Below are positions 56,555 through 64,000 of a stretch of DNA of 64,000 nucleotides, piece by piece. The translations under genes were made by a program, and so were the position numbers. Origin of the DNA: CALCHA01 sp035548175. Its GTDB lineage: Bacteria; Planctomycetota; Phycisphaerae; WQYP01. Under the pieces are notes generated by a model, which saw only the letters and a program-made list of their open reading frames with translations, made no database searches and had not been told where the DNA came from. Each line of letters starts with the position of its first letter. Position 1 is the first letter of the stretch. The stretch spans positions 1 through 64,000 of the forward strand of contig DASZTO010000004.1 in assembly GCA_035548175.1 (NCBI GenBank). Direction: 5' to 3'.

Positions 56555-57703
56555 CTATCGGCTTTCGCGAATTTTGTTGAAAAATTCGCGATGCCGCGTC
56601 ACCATCCCCCCCACCGAAAAACGCTCCGCCACCCTCTCACCGGTCGATTTTCCCTCTCCGGGGGGCACAGTGGGTGAAAAGGGGGCGACCCCTCCGATGC
56701 CCAGCACCCGCGCCAACGCCTCCGCGAACCGCTCCGGACTCCCCGGCGGCTCCACCAGAATTCCGTCCACGCCCGTCCGCACGATCTCCCGCGTCACCAC
56801 CGTGTCCATCGCCACCACCGGCACCCCCGCCGCCATCGCCTCCACCAGCACCAACCCAAACCCCTCCTCCTCCGATGGCAAACAGACGCAGGTAAACCGG
56901 GGATACCACCGCTCCGGTTCCGCCGTCGCTTCCACAAAATGAACCCGCGTTTGAATCCCCAACTGCTCCGCCAGCGCCCGCAATCGCCCCTCCTCCGCCC
57001 CATACCCCACCATCGCCAGATGCACCGCCTCGATCAATCCGGCCGCCCTGATCAACAGGTCTAGCTGCTTTACCCGATCAAACCGCCCCACATACCCCAC
57101 CACCTTCGCCCCCTCCGGCCAAGGAACCGTCTCCACCCGAATCGCCCGTGCAAACCGCTCGACATCAATCCCATTCGGAATCACCACTCCCTCCCGCACG
57201 CGCCCATACCGCTTCACCCGCTCCAGCACCGCCCCCGAAGGCACAATCATCGCATCCCCAAACTTCGCCGCCCACCCGAGCGCCCGCCAATGCCACCCCG
57301 GCCGCCGCTGCAACGTATGAATTCCCTGCACAAACCTCGGCCGCCGCGCCTTGTCGATTCCCTTCATCGCCAGCGCCGTGAGCACATTGGCATGCACCAG
57401 CACCGAATACACAATCTCCGCCCCGCTCTCCGCCAGGATCCGCCGCAACGCCCGCCGCCCGCGCCAAAATCCCCACGCCCCGCGAATACCCAGCGTCCGC
57501 ACCGAAATCCCAGCCTCCTGCAACTGCTCCGCAATCGTCTTCCCGCTGGATATTCCCCCTACCGGCAACGCCTTCAACGCAATCACGTCCACACGCCACC
57601 CCCAATCCCGCTTCAACCCCACCGCCAGATCGCGCAGCCACCGCGGCGAACCCCCCATCTCCAGGTCCGTAATCACCAGCACGATCTTGCCGCCATCGCC
57701 CAT
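56555..57703 (-). CDS. GT4-family glycosyltransferase, 382 aa
   Basis: A GT-B fold retaining glycosyltransferase. The N-terminal GKIVLVITDLEMGGSPRWLR loop and C-terminal VVIPNGIDVERFARAIRVE, VVGYVGRFDRVKQLDLLIRA and PSEEEGFGLVLVEAMAAGVP match the family, with donor site EX7E-type Glu residues. Near residues 338-360 a Pro/Gly-rich insertion (PFSPTVPPGEGKSTGERV) looks repeat-derived. ATG 57703 was chosen; the frame extends 12 codons upstream. Its place upstream of mraZ suggests a separate transcript ending in the mraZ promoter region. Acceptor unknown. Confidence 0.87.
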   Translation of the reverse strand: MGDGGKIVLVITDLEMGGSPRWLRDLAVGLKRDWGWRVDVIALKALPVGGISSGKTIAEQLQEAGISVRTLGIRGAWGFWRGRRALRRILAESGAEIVYSVLVHANVLTALAMKGIDKARRPRFVQGIHTLQRRPGWHWRALGWAAKFGDAMIVPSGAVLERVKRYGRVREGVVIPNGIDVERFARAIRVETVPWPEGAKVVGYVGRFDRVKQLDLLIRAAGLIEAVHLAMVGYGAEEGRLRALAEQLGIQTRVHFVEATAEPERWYPRFTCVCLPSEEEGFGLVLVEAMAAGVPVVAMDTVVTREIVRTGVDGILVEPPGSPERFAEALARVLGIGGVAPFSPTVPPGEGKSTGERVAERFSVGGMVTRHREFFNKIRESR

Positions 57704-57826
57704 CCCCCGATTCTCCCCCGCCCTCCGCCTTTTCAGCAAGCCGTATCCGAATCTGCTCCGCTGGGTTATTCTCTTGGGCCCTTTTCATGCTCGGAGCACC
57801 GCGCGGCAACGCGCGGATTGACGCCC

Positions 57827-60800
57827 ATGCCTGCCGCTTCCCGCCTTCACCTCCCGGACGCTCCGCCAGATCAATCCGCTGCCCCCGTCAGGGCCTGGCG
57901 CCAGCCCGTCACCCTCGATACCTACCTCCCCGCCGCCCCCGAGCCCTGCCCGATGTTCCTCGAAAAGCGCGTCTATCAGGGCAGCAGCGGCCGCGTGTAT
58001 CCGCTCCCGGTCGTCGAACGCATCGCCGAAAATTCCGTGCCCCACGCCTGGGACGCCATCCATATAGAGAACGAATATCTCCGGCTCATGATCCTCCCCG
58101 ACATCGGCGGCCGCATCCATGTCGGTCTCGACAAGGCCAACGGCTACGACTTCTTTTACCGCCAGAATGTCATCAAGCCCGCCCTTGTCGGCCTTGCCGG
58201 CCCCTGGATTTCGGGCGGCGTGGAATTCAACTGGCCGCAGCACCATCGCCCCTCCACCTTCATGCCCACCGACATCGAGATCGAACGCCACTCCGACGGC
58301 TCAATCACCGTCTGGTGCAGCGAGCACGAACCCATGAACCGTATGAAAGGGATGCACGGCGTCTGCCTCCATCCCGGCACAAATGTGATCGAACTCAAGG
58401 CCCGAGTCTTCAATCGGACCGAGCTCACCCAAACCTTCCTCTGGTGGGCCAACGTCGCCACTCGCGTGCATGAACACTATCAAAGTTTCTTTCCGCCTGA
58501 TGTGCACTATGTCGCCGACCATGCAAAGAGAGCCATGAGCGCTTTTCCGCTGTGCACCGGCCGGTATTACGGCGTCGATTATGCCGCCCGCGCCGCCCAC
58601 GGCGTCCCCGCTGACGAAACCCCGCGCTGCTTCGTCCCCCCCGCCGGCAACTACCCGCCCAACGATTTAAGCTGGTACGCCAACATCCCCGTGCCCACCA
58701 GCTACATGGCCATGGGCAGCCGCGAGGATTTCTTCGGCGGGTACGACCACGCCGCCCGCGCCGGCCTTATCCACTTCGCCGACCGCCGCATCGCTCCAGG
58801 AAAGAAACAATGGACCTGGGGTAATCATGACTTCGGTTATGCGTGGGATCGACATCTTACCGATAACGATGGCCCTTATATAGAACTTATGGCGGGCGTC
58901 TATACCGACAACCAGCCCGATTTCTCTTACCTTGCGGCCGGCGAAACCCGCACGTGGTCCCAGTTCTGGTATCCCATCCAGAAAATCGGCCCCGCCATCC
59001 AAGCGAATCTGGACGCCGCCCTCAGCCTCGCCCGTCAGGAGAACGCCACGCGCGTCGGCATCGCCGCCACGCGCCCTCTGGCCAACGCCTGCATCACTGT
59101 CTTCGCCAACGGCACGCTTCTCAAAGAGTGGCAAACCGACCTTGGCCCCGACCGCCCCTTCTTCGCCGACCTGCCTGACACCGATCCGCAAACCGTCGCC
59201 ATCACCGTCACCCACGCCGCCGGCCAAACGCTCCTTTCCTACACGCCCGCCAGCACCAAACACACCGATATCCCCCCGGCCGCCAAGGAACCCGCGCTCC
59301 CCGCCGCCATCGCCACTACCGACGAACTCTACCTCATTGGCCTGCACCTCGAACAATACCGCCACGCCACCCGCATGCCCGAGGAGTACTGGCGCGAAGC
59401 CCTCCGCCGCGAGCCCGACAACATCCGCTGCAACACCGCCATGGGCTGGTTCCACTATCGCCGCGGCGAATTTCCCGCCGCCCTCGCCCACTTCCAGCGC
59501 GCGGTCGACATTCTCACGCGCTGGAATCCCAACCCCCGCGATGGCGAAGCCCATTATGGCCTCGGCCTCACCCTCGCTCGCCTCAACCGCCCCGCCGATG
59601 CCTACGACGCCTTCGCTAAATCCGCCTGGAACTATGCATTCCAGTCCCCCGCGTTCTTCGAACTCGCCCGCCTCGATTGCAAACTTTCCGACTGGTCCAC
59701 CGCCGAGGAACGCCTCCGGCGGGTCCTCGCGGTCAATCACGACCATCTCCAGGCGCGCGACCTCCTGGCCATCGTCCTGCGCCGCCTCCTTCGCTTCGGC
59801 GAGGCCGACCGCCTCCTCGCGGAAACGCTGCGCCTCGATCCGCTCGACCACTGGGCCCGCCACATCGCCGGCAAGCCGTTCACCGCCGGCCTTCGGGTCG
59901 CCCTCGACATCGCGTGGGACCTCCTTCACGCCGGCATGTACGCCGAAGCGCTCACCCTCCTCCAGCACGCCGACGCCGCCCAGGACCCGAAAAAATCCAT
60001 CGATTCCGCGCGAGCCTGCTCCGATCCCGACCTCGGCGCTCCTCTTCTGACCGCCTATCTCCAGGCCTACCTCCACCACCTCGCCGGCAACGCCCCCGCT
60101 TCCGCCGCCGCCCTCCAGCGTGCCCGTGCACTTTCTCCCGAGTACTGCTTTCCCGCCCGCCTCGACGAAGCCGCGCTCCTGGAATGGGCCGCCGCCGCCG
60201 ATCCCGATTGCGCCCATCCGCATCATCTCCTGGGCAACTGGCTTTACGACCGGAAGCGCCATCGCGACGCCATCGACCACTGGCAAAGCGCTGCCGCCAT
60301 TGACCCCGCTAACCCTATCATTTCGAGAAACCTCGGAATCGGGTATTTTAACATCCTTCACGATCCGACCCAGGCCACAGAGGCCTATGACCGTTCCTTC
60401 GCGGCCGCCCCCACGAGCGCCCGCATCCTCTACGAACGCGATCAGCTCTGGAAACGACTCGCCGAGCCCCCCGCCAAACGGCTCGCCGAACTCGAAAAAT
60501 TTCCATCCCTCACCGCGCAGCGCGACGACCTCGCCCTGGAACTCGCCACCCTGTACAACGACGTCGCCAACCCGGCCGCCGCCCTGCGCATCCTCACCGC
60601 CCGCCGCTTCCAACCCTGGGAAGGCGGCGAAGGCCTCGCCCTCGGCCAATACGTGCGCGCCCAGCTCGCTCTCGGCCGCGACGCTCTGCAGAATGACAAC
60701 CCCGGCGCCTCCCTCGCCCATTTCCAATCCGCCCTCTCGCCCCCCGAGAACCTCGGCGAAGCGCGCCATCTCCTGGCCAACCAGAGCGATATCCACTACT

Positions 60801-61270
60801 GGCTCGGCAAAGCTCACGCCGCGCTGGGAAACGTCCCCGCCGCCCGCCATCACTTCACCGCCGCCGCCCACGCCACCGGCGACTTCCAGGAAATGTCCGT
60901 CCGCGAATACTCCCCCATGTCCTTCTATTCCGCGCTCGCCCTCCGCGAGCTCGGCCGCCAATCCGACGCCGACAACCTCCTTGATGCCCTCGCCGCCTAT
61001 GGCCAGAAACTCATCGATACCCCCGCCAAAATCGACTATTTCGCCACCAGCCTCCCCACCATGCTGCTCTTCGACGATGATCTCCAGCAGCGCGCCGCCA
61101 TCGAGGGCGCTTTCCTTATCGCCCTCTCCCACTTCGGCCTCCACCGCCCGAGTGACGCCCGGCCCCTGCTCGAAAACATCCTTCGTCAAAATCCCGCGCA
61201 CGCAGGGGCGCACGTTTGGCTTAAAGATGATTTAATGCTCGCTGGCCCCGCGGCCAACCTCACCCCGTAA
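57827..61270 (+). CDS. DUF5107-domain protein with C-terminal TPR array, 1147 aa
   Basis: Residues ~1-400 match DUF5107: MILPDIGGRIHVGLDKANGY, YDFFYRQNVIKPALVGLAGP, WISGGVEFNWPQHHRPSTFM and KQWTWGNHDFGYAWDRHLTD, a beta-sandwich carbohydrate-binding fold like that of aldose epimerases and glycosidase accessory domains. Residues ~440-1147 hold many TPR units (YRRGEFPAALAHFQRAVDIL; YDRKRHRDAIDHWQSAAAID). No signal peptide is evident, so cytoplasmic. It precedes an arabinose-type ABC importer by 57 bp and is probably co-expressed, suggesting a role with imported sugars. ATG 57827 chosen; the frame is open far upstream over the antisense GT4 gene. Confidence 0.82.
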   Translation: MPAASRLHLPDAPPDQSAAPVRAWRQPVTLDTYLPAAPEPCPMFLEKRVYQGSSGRVYPLPVVERIAENSVPHAWDAIHIENEYLRLMILPDIGGRIHVGLDKANGYDFFYRQNVIKPALVGLAGPWISGGVEFNWPQHHRPSTFMPTDIEIERHSDGSITVWCSEHEPMNRMKGMHGVCLHPGTNVIELKARVFNRTELTQTFLWWANVATRVHEHYQSFFPPDVHYVADHAKRAMSAFPLCTGRYYGVDYAARAAHGVPADETPRCFVPPAGNYPPNDLSWYANIPVPTSYMAMGSREDFFGGYDHAARAGLIHFADRRIAPGKKQWTWGNHDFGYAWDRHLTDNDGPYIELMAGVYTDNQPDFSYLAAGETRTWSQFWYPIQKIGPAIQANLDAALSLARQENATRVGIAATRPLANACITVFANGTLLKEWQTDLGPDRPFFADLPDTDPQTVAITVTHAAGQTLLSYTPASTKHTDIPPAAKEPALPAAIATTDELYLIGLHLEQYRHATRMPEEYWREALRREPDNIRCNTAMGWFHYRRGEFPAALAHFQRAVDILTRWNPNPRDGEAHYGLGLTLARLNRPADAYDAFAKSAWNYAFQSPAFFELARLDCKLSDWSTAEERLRRVLAVNHDHLQARDLLAIVLRRLLRFGEADRLLAETLRLDPLDHWARHIAGKPFTAGLRVALDIAWDLLHAGMYAEALTLLQHADAAQDPKKSIDSARACSDPDLGAPLLTAYLQAYLHHLAGNAPASAAALQRARALSPEYCFPARLDEAALLEWAAAADPDCAHPHHLLGNWLYDRKRHRDAIDHWQSAAAIDPANPIISRNLGIGYFNILHDPTQATEAYDRSFAAAPTSARILYERDQLWKRLAEPPAKRLAELEKFPSLTAQRDDLALELATLYNDVANPAAALRILTARRFQPWEGGEGLALGQYVRAQLALGRDALQNDNPGASLAHFQSALSPPENLGEARHLLANQSDIHYWLGKAHAALGNVPAARHHFTAAAHATGDFQEMSVREYSPMSFYSALALRELGRQSDADNLLDALAAYGQKLIDTPAKIDYFATSLPTMLLFDDDLQQRAAIEGAFLIALSHFGLHRPSDARPLLENILRQNPAHAGAHVWLKDDLMLAGPAANLTP

Positions 61271-61327
61271 ACCCCGCGCGGTCCCCGCGCGTTTCGTCAG
61301 TCCCTCTGCTTGCGGAAGGAAACGATC

Positions 61328-62362
61328 ATGCTCAAGTCCCTCTCTCTGGCCGCTCTTGCCGCCTCCGTCACCTTCGCGCTGGCGCTCGCCGGTTGCGGCG
61401 GCGGCTCCGGCGGCGGTTCCGCCTCCTCCCAGTCCGCCTCCAACATCAAGATCGGCTTCATCGTCAAGGCACCCGATGAACCCTGGTTCCAGCGCGAATG
61501 GCACTTCGCCGATGAAACCGCCGCCAAGGACGGCTTCACCGTCATCCATGCCCAGGGCCAGGACGGCGAAAAAGTTTCCGCCGCCATCCAGAACCTCGCC
61601 GTTCAGGGCGCCCAGGGCTTTGTCATCTGCACGCCGGACGTCAAACTCGGACCCGCCATCGTCGCCCAGGCCAATCAGAACGGGATGAAGGTCATCGCGG
61701 TCGACGACCAGTTCGTCGGCGCCGACGGCAAGCCGATGACCAACGTTCCCTACATCGGCATCGACGCCAAAAAGATCGGCAACCTCGTCGGCCAAACCCT
61801 GATGGAACAAATGAAGGCCCACAAGTGGGACATGGCCGATACCGCCCTGTGCGCCATCACCTTTGAAGAACTCCCCACCGCCAAGGACCGCACCGACGGC
61901 GCCATCGACGCCTGCGAAGCCGGTGGCCTCCCGGCGGATCAGGTCTTCAAGGCCCCCATGACCAAGTCCAACCTCGAGCAGGCCAAAATCGCCGCCACCA
62001 ACCTCCATACGCAGCATCCCAACGTCAAGCACTGGCTTATCTGCGGCATGAACGATCCCGTGGTCATCGGCGGCGTCCGCGCGTTTGAAGAAGCCGGCCT
62101 TACCGCCGACAACATCATCGGCGTCGGCATCAACGGCGACCAGGTCGCCATCGACGAACTCAATCGCCCCCAGGTCACGGGCTTCTACGGAACCGTCCTG
62201 CTCTCCGCCCGCACCCACGGATCCAACACCGTCCAGATGATGTATGACTGGATCAAGGACGGTAAAACGCCCCCGATGGATACCCGCACCACCGGCACCG
62301 TCATCAACCGCGAAAATTTCCACCAGGTGCTCAAAGAGCAGGGCGTCCCCGAAAAATCCTGA
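61328..62362 (+). CDS. araF: L-arabinose ABC transporter substrate-binding protein AraF
   Basis: A periplasmic sugar-binding lipoprotein: signal peptide ending LALAGCGGG (lipobox Cys near 23), Gly/Ser linker, then IGFIVKAPDEPWFQREWHFA, GFVICTPDVKLGPAIVAQA, MKVIAVDDQFVGADGKPMTN and KHWLICGMNDPVVIGGVRAF. These align closely with E. coli AraF, including the sugar-contacting Trp, Asp and Asn region. Length 344 aa. RBS GGAAGGA is 7 nt before ATG 61328. First gene of the importer, 16 bp before araG. Confidence 0.93.
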   Translation: MLKSLSLAALAASVTFALALAGCGGGSGGGSASSQSASNIKIGFIVKAPDEPWFQREWHFADETAAKDGFTVIHAQGQDGEKVSAAIQNLAVQGAQGFVICTPDVKLGPAIVAQANQNGMKVIAVDDQFVGADGKPMTNVPYIGIDAKKIGNLVGQTLMEQMKAHKWDMADTALCAITFEELPTAKDRTDGAIDACEAGGLPADQVFKAPMTKSNLEQAKIAATNLHTQHPNVKHWLICGMNDPVVIGGVRAFEEAGLTADNIIGVGINGDQVAIDELNRPQVTGFYGTVLLSARTHGSNTVQMMYDWIKDGKTPPMDTRTTGTVINRENFHQVLKEQGVPEKS

Positions 62363-62378
62363 CACCACCGGGACTCAC

Positions 62379-63965
62379 ATGACCAGCTCTCCCGCAGCCC
62401 CCGCCTCGGATCTCTTGCGATTCGAGGCGGTCACCAAAACCTATCCCGGCGTCCGCGCGCTGGAAGGAGTCTCCTTCTCCGTCGCCGCCGGTTCCGTTCA
62501 TGCGCTCCTGGGCGAAAATGGCGCCGGCAAATCCACGCTGCTCAAAACGCTCTCCGGCGCCCACCTCCCCACCTCCGGCAACCTCGTCGTCGATGGCAAG
62601 CCCGTGGTCTTCCGATCCACCACCGAGGCACTCGCCGCCGGCGTCGCCGTCATCTACCAGGAACTCCACCTCGTCCCCCACCTCTCGGTTGCAGAAAACC
62701 TCTACCTCGGTCACCTCCCCACCACCGTCGGCGTCATCCGCAAGTCCGAGCTCTACGATCTCGCCTCCCGCCAGCTCCAGCGCGTCGGCGAAACCTTCCA
62801 TCCCAAGACCCCCCTCTACCGCCTCTCCCTCGGCCAGCGGCAGATGGTCGAAATCGCCAAGGCCCTCTCCTGGGGCGCCCGCATCCTCGCCTTCGACGAG
62901 CCCACCTCCTCACTCTCCGCCCGGGAAATCACCAAGCTCTTCGAAGTCATCGGCGACCTCAAACAGCAGAACTGCGCCATCCTTTACGTCACCCACCGCA
63001 TGGAGGAGGTCTTCCGCATCTGCGACGCCGCCACCGTCCTTCGCGATGGCAAGCACGTCGTCACCTACAATTCACTGGAAAGCTCCAGCGCCCAACCCGG
63101 CGGAAAAGTCACCCACGACCAGATCGTCAAAGCCATGGTCGGCCGCGAACTCGCCGATATTTACGCCTATCGCCCCCGCACCCCGGACGCCGCCGCTCCG
63201 CCCGCCCTGGAAATCCAAAACCTCCGCGGCGCCGGCATGAAGCACGCCGTCTCTTTCAAGGTCGCGCCCGGTGAAATTCTCGGGCTCTTCGGCCTCGTCG
63301 GGGCGGGTCGCTCGGAAACGCTCAAAGTCATTTTCGGCGGCAACCGCAAAAAACAGGGCCGCATCCTCGTCGACGGCCATGACTCCGACATCTCCAACCC
63401 CCGCCGCGCCATCCACGACGGCGTCCTGCTTTGCCCGGAAGACCGCAAGAAAGAAGGCATCGTTCCCGTCCGCTCCGTCCTCGAAAACATCAACATCTCC
63501 GCACGCCACCGCGAATCCCTCGGCGGCGTGATCATCCGCCCGCGCTGGGAAAAACAGAACGCCCTCAAACGCATCAAGGAACTCGCCGTCAAAACGCCCT
63601 CCCCCGCCCAGGAAATCCGGTTCCTCTCCGGCGGGAACCAGCAGAAAGCCATCCTCGGCCGCTGGCTCTCCGAAAAAATCCGCGTCATGCTGCTCGATGA
63701 GCCCACCCGCGGCATCGACGTTGGCGCCAAAGCCGAAATCTACAACATCCTCTACTCGCTCGCCGAACGCGGCATCGGCGTCGTCGTCGTCTCCTCGGAC
63801 CTCCCGGAAGTCATGGGGGTCTCCGATCGCATCCTGGTCATGCGCGAAGGCCAGATCGCCCTCGACGTCAAGCGCGGCCAGGCCACCCCCGAGCAAATCC
63901 TCGCCGCCGCTCTACCCCTCGGTGGCTCCGCCCCCGCCGACTCTAGCAAAGGAAATCCCTCGTGA
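62379..63965 (+). CDS. araG: Arabinose-type sugar ABC transporter ATP-binding protein AraG
   Basis: Two ABC modules in one chain. Module 1 has Walker A LLGENGAGKSTLLKTLSGAH, signature RLSLGQRQMVEIAKALSWGA and Walker B ILAFDEPTSSLS. Module 2 has ILGLFGLVGAGRSETLKVIF with a degenerate Walker A (GAGRSE), signature FLSGGNQQKAILGRWLSEKI and VMLLDEPTRGIDVGAKAEIY. This is the CUT2 sugar ATPase pattern. ATG 62379 follows GGGACTCAC. Product 528 aa, overlapped by the next gene by 4 nt. Which pentose it serves rests on the adjacent AraF. Confidence 0.92.
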   Translation: MTSSPAAPASDLLRFEAVTKTYPGVRALEGVSFSVAAGSVHALLGENGAGKSTLLKTLSGAHLPTSGNLVVDGKPVVFRSTTEALAAGVAVIYQELHLVPHLSVAENLYLGHLPTTVGVIRKSELYDLASRQLQRVGETFHPKTPLYRLSLGQRQMVEIAKALSWGARILAFDEPTSSLSAREITKLFEVIGDLKQQNCAILYVTHRMEEVFRICDAATVLRDGKHVVTYNSLESSSAQPGGKVTHDQIVKAMVGRELADIYAYRPRTPDAAAPPALEIQNLRGAGMKHAVSFKVAPGEILGLFGLVGAGRSETLKVIFGGNRKKQGRILVDGHDSDISNPRRAIHDGVLLCPEDRKKEGIVPVRSVLENINISARHRESLGGVIIRPRWEKQNALKRIKELAVKTPSPAQEIRFLSGGNQQKAILGRWLSEKIRVMLLDEPTRGIDVGAKAEIYNILYSLAERGIGVVVVSSDLPEVMGVSDRILVMREGQIALDVKRGQATPEQILAAALPLGGSAPADSSKGNPS

Positions 63966-64000
63966 GCGAACTCTCACCCGCCCAGCTCTCCCTCGGCAAG
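63962..64000 (+). CDS. Start of the importer permease (AraH-like), truncated by window end
   Basis: GTG 63962 overlaps the araG TGA by 4 nt (GTGA) and opens a frame SELSPAQLSLGK that runs off the window. Position and coupling match the permease of CUT2 sugar importers. Too little sequence to prove it. Confidence 0.6.
   Translation, partial: MSELSPAQLSLGK

Noticed and set aside
58667..61213. 848-codon minus-strand frame opposite the DUF5107/TPR gene
   Set aside because: Antisense open frame caused by the C-ending codons of the real gene; the product is Gly/Glu/Val-rich with no motifs.
1..64000. tRNA and rRNA genes
   Set aside because: None could be recognised by eye on either strand; a covariance search would settle this.

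Overview
The window is high-GC bacterial DNA that best fits a planctomycete, probably class Phycisphaerae. This is inferred from gene content, because there is no rRNA gene to test it. The pointers are a PEP-CTERM sorting tail, a PcRGLX/YetA-type (PL26-like) polysaccharide lyase, tandem OGT-like TPR glycosyltransferases, LpxI (so a lipid A outer membrane), a type II secretion operon whose proteins carry large Gly-rich inserts, and a partial division/cell-wall cluster (mraZ to mraY) that stops at hemA.

Layout. 1-5.9 kb: end of an unknown gene, a G-rich stretch, then a minus-strand set of an adenylate-kinase-like/deoxyribosyltransferase-like protein, a calcineurin-type phosphoesterase with helical tail and an Hsp90-like GHKL ATPase. 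The last two are clearly lower in GC than their surroundings and the set lies between two octamer repeat arrays; this is the best candidate for an undescribed conflict or defence module. 5.9-8.6 kb: lpxI, a membrane protein, then three gene remnants (glyoxalase-fold, PIN-type toxin beside an intact antitoxin, PEP-CTERM tail). 8.8-26.6 kb: mostly unlinked metabolic and surface genes (PL26-like lyase, cytochrome b562, DUF421, RidA, MsrA, Ndk, cupin, two OGT-like proteins, an NmrA-type protein), plus an unrecognised three-gene cassette of helical proteins and an unrecognised 781-residue protein with a histone-H1-like tail.

26.6-42.7 kb: a minus-strand block that reads ECF sigma factor, anti-sigma factor, two Spy/CpxP-type periplasmic proteins, then gspE-F-G-H-I-J-K, a fused PilM/PilN-type GspL, PilO-type GspM, a GspC/PilP-like protein, gspD and a lipoprotein, many genes overlapping by 4 nt. 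43-57.7 kb: HEAT/TPR protein, lipoprotein, hemA, then mraY, murF, murE, ftsI, an FtsL-like protein, a LysM protein, rsmH, mraZ and a GT4 glycosyltransferase, all on the minus strand. A strong intrinsic terminator and a structured region separate mraZ from rsmH, and GTGGG boxes resembling MraZ operators lie upstream of mraZ. 57.8-64 kb (plus strand): a DUF5107/TPR protein followed by an arabinose-type ABC importer (araF, araG, start of araH).

Two window-wide features stand out. The plus strand is strikingly G-rich on the left and C-rich on the right whichever strand is coding, so GC skew changes sign inside the window, as expected near a replication terminus. Several families of short low-complexity repeats recur in intergenic gaps and sometimes run into coding ends.
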